A model generated the notes under the pieces. It saw only the letters and a list, made by a program, of their open reading frames with translations. It was not told the origin of the DNA and searched no databases. A stretch of 64,000 nucleotides of DNA from Xiphias gladius. Lineage: Eukaryota; Chordata; Actinopteri; Istiophoriformes; Xiphiidae. Made by a program: the position numbers and the translations under genes. The stretch spans positions 12,148,501-12,212,500 of the forward strand of contig NC_053415.1 of NCBI RefSeq assembly GCF_016859285.1. Reading direction: 5' to 3'. Shown in pieces: positions 31,180-44,469 of the stretch (within the stretch, counting starts at the first letter, position 1; each line of letters begins with the position of its first letter).

Positions 31180-31683
31180 AGCCTGTAAACAACAGGCAAT
31201 CACAATCAATTAAAGCGATCAATTTCCCGGAGTATGCAGCCACTAGTTCTTTTCCCCTGGCTGTAATCCAACGTCAAATAAGATCAAGGGTCATTGGTTG
31301 ACTGGCTGGCTAGTGTTTGGTTGACTGGCTGGGTAACGGGGTAATTTACTAGCTGTGAGGCAGGCTGATTGCCTGGATGTTTCACCAGTGGACTAGCTAA
31401 GGGATGGCTTGGCTGAATAACTGATTGACTCACTGACAGTCAAAAAGGTTGTTTGACTTGCTGTCTGGATGAGTGACTAAATCTATGACTGGCTGGTTTC
31501 CCATATGACTGCTGACTTACAGCCGTTCCAATTAGTCTAGACAATCATCCTAATTAATTAACAAGATTAATTACTTTAAGCCAGTTTCCTAATATGGACA
31601 AATTACATCTTTAATTTATTAACTTTTCAATTTCAATTTTGGCTCACTGGCTCCCTGGCTGCAGGCTGTGTGTGGCTGATACA

Positions 31684-31685
31684 TG

Positions 31686-31746
<61 letters not shown>
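31684..31746. repeat. (CA)n microsatellite upstream of ihh
   Basis: A CA dinucleotide array with one interruption near 31713. Confidence 0.95.
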
Positions 31747-31748
<2 letters not shown>

Positions 31749-32414
31749 TTTAACACCAGCAAATGCAGCCCCTCCAAATTAGCTCTTCAAATATTTGCCA
31801 GCAGAAAATCAGTGGTCTTACCCCTGTTTCTCAGGGCAGGCTCCTTTGAATGAACTGAACTGTACAAGGCTGAGGGTTTCCACAATTTATGTTTTATTAT
31901 TTGTGAGTGTAAACACCATAAAGTATTTTTGCTGCGCCACCGCTTTTCATGTCTCTTGATGGAACAGAGAAAGGCAAAGAGCAAGATTCAAACACAGTAA
32001 ACAGCCATCTATAGCTGTGTTTACCTTTTAGCTGAAATAGAACATCAACTGACACTTGTGTAAATTCATTAGAACTCTCCTGGTATGGAACATACAAGCC
32101 GGTTAAACGAAATCAGAATTTGTTTCCAGCGTTGTAAGAGAAGAAAGACTCTGATCATTAAGTTTTGCTTCATCGTAAAAGTGGAACTTCACTCTGCTTT
32201 TTAGTGACAAGGGATGCAGGAGATACTTGGAAATTTAAAGAGAAGTGTCACAGAAGTCTCTCCTTTGGTATGTGGAGGGTGTGCTCATCGACCACCATTT
32301 GTAAAATCCTTCAGCTAAAAAAAATTCCCATGTAGAGCTTTTAGCTACATCAGTGTATCAGTGTGCCAGTGTATCAAGTGAAAAAGCATGTTGACCATTA
32401 AAGCAGCAGTTTAA

Positions 32415-32560
32415 TCTGACCTGTCTTTATGCTAAGCTAAGCTAATGAGCCGCTGGCACTAGCTTCATATTTACAGAAATGAGAGTGGCACCGATTTTCT
32501 GATCAAACTCGGTAGGAAAGAGAGCATATTTCTCTCAATATCAAAGTATTTCTTTAAGGG
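32415..32560. repeat. Dispersed fish-type repeat fragment
   Basis: The order TCTTTATGCTAAGCTAAGCTAA, AGCTTCATATTTACAG, ATGAGAGTGGCACCGAT, TTCTGATCAAACTCGG and TATTTCT..CAAAGTATT matches a very common teleost interspersed repeat that I recognise by pattern. No search was possible. Confidence 0.6.
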
Positions 32561-35500
32561 GTGGTGGTCCAACATCTGTTTCCTCTTGCCTGTTTAGTTG
32601 TTCAGTTCTCTTGAGCAAGACACCGAACCCCAAACTGCTACGGATGCATAGGCCAGCGCCTTGCATGGCAGCTCCGCTGGAGTCAGCAATGGTATTTGTA
32701 AGGCATCGTCGGGTGCTTTACACTGCTCTCAGGTTAAACGTACTGCATATTTTAAGTGCAGACAATTTACCATTTACGCTATTAAACAGCCATACAGGCA
32801 GCTTTTCAGTTTAAAGACACAACTGCAGAGCCGCTGTGACCCATTACATGAGTGTAACTCCTGATAGTTGTGTCTGCCTCATTTAGTGTTGCTGTTTCTA
32901 TATGTGTACAAGGTTTGTATTTATCTGAGTGCCTTTGTGATCACTAATCTATATGCAAATTTGTGTGTACCCATGTATGCACGGGCATATGTTTTCCTGT
33001 AACTATCAACATTTTGTGGGGGTGCGTGAGTGTGTGTGTGTGTGTGTGTGTCATCCTGCCTTTGAAGATCATAAATACGGGCGTGGCTCCAGGCAGGACC
33101 GCTGCCTATTCAGCGTGGCCGTCGACAATGCTTCAGAAGTGGTAACATTCTCCCATCCATCCATCCCTCCCTTCATCCATCCGTCTTTCAGTTCCTCTTT
33201 GCCTCAAGAAAGGACGCCATGGCCTTTCAAGCAGGCAACAATCTGATCAGATCAAACCAAAGTGGAGCCTAACTACCCCCCAAAAAATCTTCTATCTCTG
33301 TCATTATTCATCAACCTGTTAATTTCTCTGTCTGACACTATTCCTTTCAGCGTCTTTCGGCGCTACTGACTCGGTTCACATACTGTAAGGTATGAGCACA
33401 CGTGCACACACACATGCAGGCTCACAAATACACAAGCAAAGACACACATATCCAGGCATGTGTGCAAAGTACAAACTCATATGTTCACAGATACACACAC
33501 AAGCACACACACATGCACCAGGCCAGCCGACAACCCAACCAAGCATCAGGCCCTCGCTCATTGATGTTTGTTAAAGTTATTAATTTTCTCTGTGAAATAA
33601 GAGGCCACGGTGGCAGGACAGAGGGAGATGGGTGCCAGCCCCGGAATCTCTCTCTGCTTTCATCTACTGACACTGGGGCTCTATGAGTCCACAGCTCAGG
33701 GCCTTTACATGGGCACCAGGGTTACCCACGCATACCCAGGGCTCTAACCAACAAAGGCTCTGAGTGGGGCAAAGGCAGGAAGACACTGATGAAAGGAAAT
33801 TCTAAGGAAATGAAGAAAAAGAAATGGGGAGGATGTGAAAAAGAATGACACAGAAAGACAGAGAGATAATGAGAGAGGGCGAGAAAATTGTACAAAGGGT
33901 TTGAGGAGAACATATTGGGAAATGAGGGAGCAAGATGTGAACTAAGAAGTTGATAAATGAAAGAGAAAGAGGGGAGAGGTGTGGAATGAGTAATAGTGAG
34001 TGAGTGGCATGGCACATTAACTGGTAAACAAGTGAGTTTGGGTTGTTTTGCAGTCAGTGGAAGCTAGCGTGTTTGTGGCTTGTGGTGGATCGCTGTAATG
34101 GGGGTTAAAGTAAGTTATGCTCAAGGTAACAACAGCTGGTGGCTAAAACCACCATCCCTCTTCCTCCTCCTCCTCCTCATTCTGTCCCTCCACACACTCC
34201 AGCGTCCAACCCCAGACCACAATAAACACCTAAATCAACGTCTCTATACACTAGGCTTCTAAGTATCGGAGTGGCTCTGTTTTAAACCTTGTAAGCCTTA
34301 ATTTTCTAAGACAAGGGGATAAAACCCCCTGGACGTGCTGCACTTAGCTGTAGCCTTCACACATTCTGCCATACATTTTTGGCAGCGAGTGCCACTTGGC
34401 CAGTACGAGCAGTTTAGGAGCTAAGCCGGAGCTAACATGGCAGCCAGTGAAAACCACACTGACCAAATCTGTCTATCAATGGTTCAGAGTGGCACCGATA
34501 CTAGTCTTGCTAAAGGCCAGTTTAGTGCAGCGTGTTTGGTCAGTGAGCGGACAGAAGGAAAATAAAAGCAGGATGATATAAAACTGGAGCACAGGCTAAA
34601 TGTGTCTTGGAGTTAGCGGCTAGGCTAGCCACCGCACGGCTTAAGCAAACAAAGATCTGCCCAGCGGACTGAAGTACGCTGTGCTCTGACACTAAAAACA
34701 TGTGCATGGCGAGACAGAAGCACATGTGCATGCACATACACATGCAAATACAGATGAACACGCACATACATATAAAGCCATGCAGGTATCCAGAGGCCTA
34801 CATCATCAAATATACATACAAAAAAATGCAGTATACAGTAACACTTGGAACACTTAGTTAAGCATTAACGCATGCATACAAAATTGCATCATAATAAGCA
34901 AACACACGCTCATACTACCACGCACACACTTAAATGTGAACAGACACACTGCTTCTTGAAATAATTCTGTTGGTCATATAATAGAAAATAGTACATAGTA
35001 CTACAGTACAGAGTACAATAGAGTTAAATTGTTTTTATTAGTAACCTTCCTAGTATGGTCATTGTGAAACTATTTGGACTATTGGAAAAGAAGAGAGGAG
35101 AAATTAACTTTGCTAACTATGTCTGAGTAGCTTACTGACACCAATGTAACAGTCTAAATGCAGCTCTGATCAAACTTCCTGCTCAAAGAGTAGTTGAACT
35201 TTCCTCATAATTGTACTTGAACTGCATATTTATTAATTACATATGGATCGGTTTTTTTAAGTTTCTTTAAAAGACTGGTCTTAAATTAAGACTTGAGGCC
35301 TAAGTAAGGCTCCTGCTCAAAAGATTAGAGACTTGCTTTAAGATTTATTGACAAAGACTTGAGGCAAATTTGTATGAAGTGTCATGAAATGTCCTAATAA
35401 CAAGTCCAGTAGCTTGGTAATGCCAACAATAATGCAGTCGGTGCTCCTGCTGTACTCTCTCCATGTCAAATTAAGGATTTTTTTCTCCTCCCTCTCTCCA

Positions 35501-36682
35501 TCCCCCTCTCTCTCTCCTGAGTGTGTGCCACATCTGCGGGCTCTGTGGTGATGTTTCTCTGCTCAGAATGGATTCACCAGCTCAAAAACGTCCTTATTAT
35601 ATTTATATTTTACTACACCACTAGAAAACCATGCCAGCTGGGCTACAGAACTTTGGGCAGAAAGAGGGAGAGAAAGCGAAAGGGGAGGAGGGCAAATGAG
35701 AAAGAGAAAGAGAAGGAAGAATGAAAGATGGAGAAAAAGGGAGAGAGGCAAACAACAAGCAAAAGGGGCAACAAGGACAGAGAAAGAAAGACAGGTGAAG
35801 ACATTTAAGGGTATGGTGCAATAAAGATGAAAAGCAAAAGACGGGGGGGCACAAGAAAGGAGAGGTGGATAGAGAAAGGTTGAGTGGGCACCCTGAAATA
35901 GTCTATGACAATATGATAACCCTGGGTGCTAAAAGGTAAACACAGAAATGGACTGACGAAAAGATGGAGGGATTTGAAAACAGTGTTGCACACATACACA
36001 TGCACTTACACAGATGTCTAACAAAATCAGGGAAAAACAGCACTGACCTCTGATGATTGGAGGTGGAGAAAGGACAGAGGGACGTGGCTTTGAGAGAATG
36101 CAGGGAGGGAGAGTTGATGAGAGATGAGGAAGGGAGAAAGTCCACAGATGAGGAGAGAGGAGGTCAGGCAAGGGTGAGTGGGATGACAGGAAGATTTGGA
36201 TGAGAGCAAGGAGAGGAGGTAAATAAGGTGGGAGGGTGTGAAGAACACCCAAGACAGTGCAAAGTTAGGGGTGGGATGAAAGAGGAGCATAAGGGCACAT
36301 ATTTTATATGAAGACATGAAAGTTAACAGTCAACTACTTACTTGTTTCTCTTTTACTCCTTCAATAACTATGAAATCCAATCCATTCATATACTTTCATT
36401 ACATAACATGCATAGCATAACATGCATAAGTGCATTCAGCCTCTACAGAAATGAAAAAGAAGAGCTAGGTGTCATCCAAAATTGTAAGAGCATTCGTCCC
36501 AAACAGCTAAGACTGTGAGGGTACGTCACAGGTCCACTTGATTCCAGGTACATGAGACGGGGCCATTCCAAGTTATACTTAATCTAATCATGTTGGGTAG
36601 GGTATAAGTGCAGCTCTATGGGTCTGTGTGTCAGTATATCTAATAATCAACTGGAACATAGCAGACCTGCTCTCATCTCTGA

Positions 36683-37865
36683 TCACATGGGGCAAAAAAA
36701 AATGTGTTTTTCTGAGGCGAGACTGAGGCTGGGGCTCAGGAGGAGGAGGAGGGATTTGCAGAGGCTGATGTTGTACAGAAAGATTCTACAAGAGTGGATT
36801 GCTACTGCGATGTACGGAGAAAATGTTAGTTTGTTTTCCAGGGTCAGACCCAGGCACCTCGATGTCAGAGTTGACATTACCATAGTTTTGCCATTGGTCA
36901 TGGGCACGTCACAGTGTGAGCATGCCTTCCCAAGAAAAAACTAAACTGTACCCCTGTGAAAAAGACCCCATAGGTCGTCTCTGCAAGTAATTTATTATGA
37001 ATCATAGTTACGTTATTTTATCAGGTGACCTCTAGGGGCCATAGTGAGTATGACGGGAGCAAAGGAAGAAGTAAGGTGACATAGCATAAAGAGCAACAAA
37101 GTTTACATTAGGCGGAGGTTGGGGTGGATGGATGGGTCAACAAAACACAGAACCTTGACAAAGGAGACTGTCGTTTGTTTCCTATTGGAAATTATCAATA
37201 TGACCGTTCCTCAACCTTAACCTCGTGTTTACTATTGTTACCATGATGACGAAGGTCAAGTACGCTTGGTATGCTCCAATGGGTCGTATTTGAGGGTGGG
37301 GAAGAACAATCTATGTGGTCGTCGAGATTGGTGTAAATGTTGAAGGAACCACATCGTCAGTCTTGTCCAGACTGAGCTTGAGGTAGTGCCGCAACATCCA
37401 TTCTGAAGTGTCTGCCAGGTGATCTATGATGCGTGTCTCCACCTGATCAGTCAGTCAGTCGGGGGGAATAAGAATAGTTGGTTGTCATCAGCATTGCAGT
37501 GGTAGAAGAAGCTGTGGCAAAGTATGAAAGAACAAAACGTTCTTGTGTAGATGGAGAGGAGGAGGGGACACAGAACTCCTACCAGGCAGTGTGGTTCAGA
37601 TACTGATCGTTTTCTTGTCACCTCATAGGAGTGATCCATCAGGTATGATGAAAGCAAAAAGAGCACAGGGCCTGAGACACCCAAACCTTCAAGGGTGTAG
37701 AGGATGATCTGGTGGCATGCCAAATGAGGGAAGAAGAGACTGAGTTTGCTCTAGTGATGCACAGTGCCTCTGTCACTGAAAGGAAGCAGCAGTTCAAGTA
37801 CTGCCCCTTTAGCACAAAGCCTCCAAATGATGATGCTGATGCCAAAACCATCTACATCAAAGACC
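36683..37865 (-). mobile_element. Degenerate L2/CR1-type LINE reverse-transcriptase fragment
   Basis: Minus-strand pieces in order: FDT-like start near 37850, then VSGPVLFLLSSYLMDHSYEV (37.6-37.7 kb), SEPHCLVGVLCPLLLSIYTR, NADDNQLFLFPPTD (the Y/N-ADD catalytic box, about 37451-37490), HLADTSEWMLRHYLKLSLDK (about 37.35-37.43 kb) and, after a gap, CLGLTLENKLTFSPYIAVAI followed by HSCRIFLYNI (about 36.78-36.86 kb). The order and motifs match fish L2/CR1-like LINE polymerases. Frameshifts and stops interrupt it, so it is inactive. Confidence 0.75.
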
Positions 37866-40183
37866 CACAATGATAATCATCAGAGGAACCATGTGGTTTA
37901 CTTACATCCAATCTATATCCAATTCAAATTTCCCAGTTAGTCACCGAATTAAAGGAATATATCCACATCTGTAAGATACTAAAATGTTGCTGTTGTGCCA
38001 TTCTTTATCTGCTAGAGATATAATCAAGTATCTTGCTCAAATGCTCATCAGTGTTATTTACTGAGAGAGTGATTTTCAGTTTCCAATCCTGTCATTCCAT
38101 CAGCACTGATCCCCAGTCTGGGGATTCAAACCAGCTGTTCAATCATAAGACCGTTTCTTTGTCCTTTGTGTTCATCCAGTGGTGAAATTCACATGAATTG
38201 TTAAGCATCATAGTCAATAACCAGTGTCAATGATGCAAAGTCAGAAACTGTCCCTTATGGAAACAGTCCACATCGACTATCTCGGTTCACCTGTTGCGCT
38301 GTTTGCATAGAACCGGTTTATTTACACAAATCTGGGTGAAACTGTTGGGAAAAAAATCTGCAATAGACACAATTTTCTTTCATTTTGCAAAAATCTTCAC
38401 ACAAAAAACATCCTCATTTAAATCAGATACATGCTTGCAGAGCTAGTAGTGTACAACTATCAGTTACAAAAATTTGATCATGAGAAAGTTGAAGGAAAAA
38501 GACTGATTAAGGGGTAAAGACAAAGATGGAAATACAAAAGAGTGTGTGGCAGAATGAAAGGAATGAAAAGAAAAAAGTAAGACAAAGAAGGAGGAAAACA
38601 GACACGGAAAGAATCACAGTTGATACCAATATAAAAGAGCAAAAAAGAAAGAAGAATAGAGATAAAGAAAGCAAGAAAGTGAAGAAAGAAAGAGGCTGAG
38701 AAAGAGCAAAAGAGAGAGATGGATGGCTATGAAGACTGGTACTGATCAGTAGCTCTTTCTGTGATGCGGCTTCCAGCTTCCAGCCCACCGATTGGTCAGC
38801 TGCCTAACTCGGAACATGCGTTCCCACAATCCCTCAGCACCACTTCAATCCCACCACACTGGTTCACCACTCTGCGGCTCAAAACAGTGCTTGCTGGCAT
38901 GGGCAACATATCAATAAATTCATTACACATTTATACTTAAATATTTATACTGCAGAAGTGTGTTTTGCACAGGGATGGTATTTATAGTGTGTGTGTGTGT
39001 GTATCTGTTTGTATGTGTCATGTGTATTCATATTTATAGCTCGGTGTCACATCGTAGCTCCGTGCTGTGGTGAGACAGCTGTCTGGGGTGGGGGCGGGGG
39101 GCGTGGGCTTTTGGGCAGGGTTTTGGTGGGGGGATGTATACAGTGTAACAGAGAACAAGTGGAAAGACTGAGGGACAGGATTTAACAGAGATGTATAGTA
39201 GATGAAGAAAGAGGAAATCCAGAGGAAACAGACGTTGTCAAGACCAGAAAGGGGACGTCACACAGTAAGTAACTGGGAAAGTAAGAATTAGTGAGAGATT
39301 TCAATGAAAAATTAAACAAAAAAATTATAAATAGCTGATAACAATCCATACTGCTGCTACAACAAAACAGTGGAAAAAAGCTCAGAATGAAGAAAAACAA
39401 AAGGGAAAATAAACTAAAAAATTAAATATTCTTTTATTGGCACCACCAGTCCCGCCCATTGACTCACTTGTGCAAAGACAGAAATATTTATTCTGTGGAA
39501 AACAGAAACTAGGGAAATTACATGGTGTCTAATTGTTCAGCTGTTTATTGAATGAAGACATTTCCATTCAGTGGCCCTTTTAGATACTTCACTATTGTTC
39601 ATATGGTTACAATGGTTTTTATAAAGTCCATTCAAGTCAGCAGCGAGAGACTACGTGCCGTCTAGAACATGGCAATGAGGGTGAAAAGGACACAGAGACA
39701 TTAGCAAGGCCTCTTAACACGGAGCTGAAAAAAAGTTAATAAAGACACAATGAGCTAATGTTGGTGAGGTGCATTGTTAAAGAGAAACTCCATTATAAAT
39801 GTTTTGCACTGTACTGAACCTGTACTCTACAACTTAAGTGTGAAATTTGCCAAATCCAATCAAAACTGATGTAGATCTAACAAATAGAAGTTGTAACTTA
39901 CAATTTTTCATCATGACTTCATTGGTTGCTATATTAAGCAAGGGCACTTTCTTTATAGGGTGTCTGTGACAAGGGTGCCACTTTAACCAAACTCCTCATC
40001 AGTGTTACAGGGAAAGCAGTAGCTGACATATGAATGAATTTACTGATGGGAGATTGTTGCTGGATGTGTTGACTTGGTAACTCCGCACATGCTGCATGTT
40101 TACTCAGTGAGCCAGCAGTAAGGGTGTGGAACATACATGACCTGTGTGTGCATTTGCAAATCGGTATGTGCGTGTGCCTGTGT

Positions 40184-40223
<40 letters not shown>

Positions 40224-43200
40224 AGGTGCTGAAAATGTGCATATCCCTCATACAGTATATGCATGTGTATGTGTAGAATACAAAAGGCAGTGTTATCCTC
40301 TGATTTCCATCGTAGTTCGTTGGACGATGGTCTTTTTCTGAAACTCACCACAGGCCTAAATATTAAAATATTATATTAAATATTAAATATTTTACCCTGA
40401 ACACTCATCATCCTCTGTCTCAGTGTGGACATGTTTTCATGAATGAATGTGTGAAATGTGCATGTTCATGTCGGTGCAGTGCTCATATGTGTACCACTCC
40501 CCCTGCTTCTGTTCAAAAACATGTCTGAGGCGCACACAGGCCTCGCTGAAAATAACACCCCAGTCAACAACGTCTTCATTTGACTTCATTCACCATCAAC
40601 AGCCTCATTTTACCTGACCATAATTATACTTCCACCAGCCTCCATTCCCCAGCAACAACATCTGCACTCCATTTTCATCAAGCATGTCAGCATTATTAAA
40701 TTGTCAATGAACAAAATATCAAAATATAATATCCACCATGGAATTAATACACATCCATTTTGTTTCGTGTTAGATTTTTTTTTATCATACTGACACCTGG
40801 AAGTGAGTTATTGCGGCATAAATATAGCATAGTTCTAAGAAAGATTGGGAACCCTACTTTTGGTCCACTTTTTGTCTGATCAGACAAACTACAGTCACAG
40901 CATTATAATGTGCGCAGCCAAACATGGCAGAAGCCCAAAAGGGAGAAAGGACTTATCATAGCTGCTGCAGTGAACCATTAAGGTTCCGAGTTCATGGTCA
41001 GTGAAGTGAAATTTTATCATTTCCCAGCTTCAATTTAAAAAAGGGACATCCAAAAAGTAGAACCAAATGCCTCAGCTTTTGTCACCCTACTAGCTAGAAG
41101 ACTAATATTGACCAACTAGAAATCAACAGTTTTGCGCTGTCATACCCACTAAATAAGCGACATCCTTTATTTTCTTAGATTAAAAAAAAAAACAGCCTTT
41201 CATTAAGGGGATCCGCTATAATAAATCTAGGAAACTATGGGGTGATATCCTGCTGCACTGACAATTAATGTCTATTAGGGTCTTTTTTGGGGTTTTTTTT
41301 TGTTTGTGGCTGTGTTATTTTAGTTTTCTTATTCTTTATAAGATGTTTTTTTCAAAAAAAAGTCGATATGAAAGAAAATGATAAAAAGAGGACAGGAATA
41401 ATGCCCTTTTAAACTGGGCACAAATCATTATATACATATAATGCATATAATTTAGTGCAAAGTTTCATATAATGCACATCTTAGATTTGTGAATGCATAC
41501 ACTTTTGGCTCAGGTCAGAACACTGACATGGATGAGAGGGCAGCAGTTTTTAGATGTGTGAGAGAGGACAGAGTGAGAGGATGTGACAGTAAGAGAGGTT
41601 AAAAGAGAGACAGAAACCGGGAGACAGCGACGGACAGACCGAGAAATTAGGGGCTCTACTGACCAGAAACTGCTCTGACTCAGACAAAGTCAACATCTTT
41701 GCTGACATCACTGACCATCAGCTCCATCATTTCAACTTTAAATGCTTTGATGGCCCAAAAAACCTTCATTTGTCTAAACCCACAAGGGTTTTACTACTGC
41801 CAGTGAGACAGGGGTAGCCCTGTAGCACTGCAAAAAAAATAAAAATAAATAAATCAAATCAAATCAAATAAAAAAGCCACAGCAGGTTTATGCTACATCC
41901 ACACACATTAAAGGTGTGATTCCACTGTGCTATATGTCCAGCTAATAATGATTTTGGTATCTTTGAAACATAAAAAAAACATTTACGAAATGTGTCTTTT
42001 TTTTTTTTTTTTTTTTTGCAGTGACTGTCTACTTGGAGAGTGGTGTTCTGAATAACAAGACTGTAGTGTGAAATGAGAGAGGTAGACAACTGACCACACG
42101 TGTCCTGCAGGCACCAGTCAAATATACACCGTCTTAATTAACACTTGTAAAAACCCGTAGCAGGGCTAACAATGTGATTCATCATAGGTTTTCAAATATA
42201 ATGTAACACCACACAGGGTGAAATAAGGATGGATCGATCTATGGATGTATGAATACATAGTACATGTATATCAGAGCAGCTGGTAGGAAAAATATGGATG
42301 ATTATTGAGCTAAATTTGTTAATACCAGAAAAAATTGGGGATTATTTCTATGATAAAACAGGCTGGTAATTTTCATTGAGATATGCTGAGAATTTGGCGA
42401 TTACAAGCCACAAAAACATCAAATTGTCCATGTAGCATAGAGGGAAATTGAAGGGAAATAGTAAAATATGTGAATAAGAAAGAGCTCAATTAATGGAAAA
42501 TGACTTCTCAATAACACCCATACTCAGTAGTGAACTATCTGTACCTAAGAATTAAACCCTATATTTATTAGACTTTAATAATATTCTCTTTTTAGTCCAA
42601 ACACATGTAATACATGGAAAATGAAAAGGGGAGAGGGAGTTTAGGGATTAAGGTTGTGGTTGTCTGCATGGGGGGGAGGGGAAAAAGGGGGTGTTGGGGT
42701 TTCAAACCAGCAGCCTCTAATCCTGACACGCTGCCTCTGGCAATTATACAGCCTTCAAACACGACTGGTGGGAGGAAAAAACATGACCAGGGAGACCAGA
42801 CTAGCGCCGGGGCGTATTTAGCAACATACAGGCAGACTGTAATTACATATATGGCCAACAGAGAGATTTAATGAATTTTTCCTCCTTCTGCTGATTGACA
42901 AGGCAGAGGGGTTGAGGGGGTGGGGGGTTGGACAAAGCAATAAGAGAGAAAGAACATGAGTCTCACTATTTCATTTTAGCAGAAAAAGAAGATTTCTGGA
43001 TTCTTGTTAAATAGGGTGTATTACTTGGACATAAATGCATTTCCTGTAATATGAGGTCAACCAGACTGCCAGAGAGGACTAAAAAGATTTTGTTATGATG
43101 AAAATGTACAGTGCGGTGTGTAAGTATTTGAAGCTTGACAAATTTTTGTGTTGTTTTTGTTGTGTCTCTGTATTCTAGCATACTAGTTTTGAAATGACTG

Positions 43201-44469
43201 CTGACTTTCATGGCTTTAGTATCCACATCTCTCAGTCTTCATCCGCTGAGCCAGCTCCATGAGGGAATGGAGCTGGGTCAAGCATCATCATGTGACCTAC
43301 TGTACATGCTGAATGTCAGTGATTGGATAGTGGTCATATATGAGTCAATAGATAGTAAGCCCTGTCTTGATTCAAAGATGATAGTAGTATACCATAGCCA
43401 GCGCCGTTCACTGATGAAGTCCATTAGATGTGGTTCAACACTCTGAAAAAAGCCAGTGAGTCAACCTTTTAGATGACATTATTTTATCACACAAGCTGAC
43501 TTTCAGATTTGAGGATGTCATGTTTACATCCACATCAGCTGAACCACGTTAAAGATTTGATAGCTGGACAAGTTAACATTAAGTAAGTTTAAGTCATCAT
43601 AATTGTTATTTGGGTTTAATCCTTTGAAGTCAATGAATTTCTACAAGCCCCAGACATCAGCAGACACTTAGTTATCTTTCCTGGTGATGCACTGTCAGGT
43701 CTGTACAACATTTGACTTCAGGTCTTGGTTGTTTTGGGGGTTCTATACCTTCAGTCTAGTCATCGGCCTTTGCAAATTGCTCAGATGGACTGAGGTTGTG
43801 TGACTGACTTTGCCGGTCAAGAACCGTCTACCTGCTGCAGGTATTACTTTAATTAGGTTATGATTTCTCCAATGTACACCAAGCATACGTAATATATGTG
43901 TAATACTGCGAGTCAGCACTTCAACCTCATAGCCATTGTTTCATTTCAAATCAAATGAACTGGAGCAGAGCCAAAACAACAGAAAATGTTTCACTGTGCA
44001 AATACATATGTATTATTTGTATCCGACTCATAATCCTACACTCTCTAATCTAATCTAAGTGTGTTGGATTGCCAGGAATAATACAATATATTACGTGAGT
44101 ATGTTATGGAACAGTATATTATTTGAGTATATATTTGTTTAAGTGCTAAAATTGCAATCTGTTGGGTGACTTTTATGATATGACTACTGGACAGTGGAAA
44201 ACAGTTTGTAACATTAAATGACAAAACCACATTTAAAAAGAGTCAAGATCACTGGTAAATTCCCAGGAACATTAATTTAAATTGGCATCACTCTTTGTTA
44301 ATTTGAAGCGTTAAAAATGGCACTTGGCACAGTGGTAAGGTTAGGTCAGGTTTGAACAATCTTTGTTTGGGACTGTCTTATCCAATGCATAGGGGACAGT
44401 ATGGATGCTTCTGGTTAGGAAAAGATTAGGAAACCTGCTATGTGCCGCTCTATTTTGGATGTGAGACAG
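37866..44469. other. Gene desert, central part
   Basis: AT-rich intergenic DNA without recognised exons. It includes purine-rich low complexity (38500-38720), a G-rich patch (39086-39135), a (GT)n array at 40160-40218 and poly-A/T runs near 41830-42017. A non-repetitive block at 42700-42862 with TAATTA-type sequence is listed separately. No RNA gene could be supported. Confidence 0.55.
42700..42862. promoter_or_regulatory. Candidate conserved non-coding block
   Basis: This stretch is more complex and balanced in composition than its AT-rich flanks, with no simple repeat and no coding frame of known type. It includes GCAATTATAC and GTAATTACAT, which contain homeodomain-type TAAT cores, and the palindrome-like TGTAATTACA. 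It lies in the shared upstream region of ihh and snx4. Purely compositional inference; no alignment was possible. Confidence 0.25.

Larger units (their letters stand above)
31200..36680. other. Gene desert between ihh and snx4, proximal part
   Basis: No coding exon is recognised. It contains a degenerate TGACTGGCTGGCT-like stretch (31290-31500), a compound (CA)n at 31684-31746, a dispersed fish-type repeat at about 32415-32560 and CA/purine-rich low complexity at 33400-34010 and 35650-36250. A complex non-repetitive patch at 33056-33140 stands out from its repetitive surroundings and could be regulatory. Open frames here are low-complexity artefacts. Confidence 0.55.

Noticed and set aside
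32953..33246. A 97-codon frame with a Cys/Val run
   Set aside because: It crosses a (GT)n tract and a CATC repeat; no protein resemblance.
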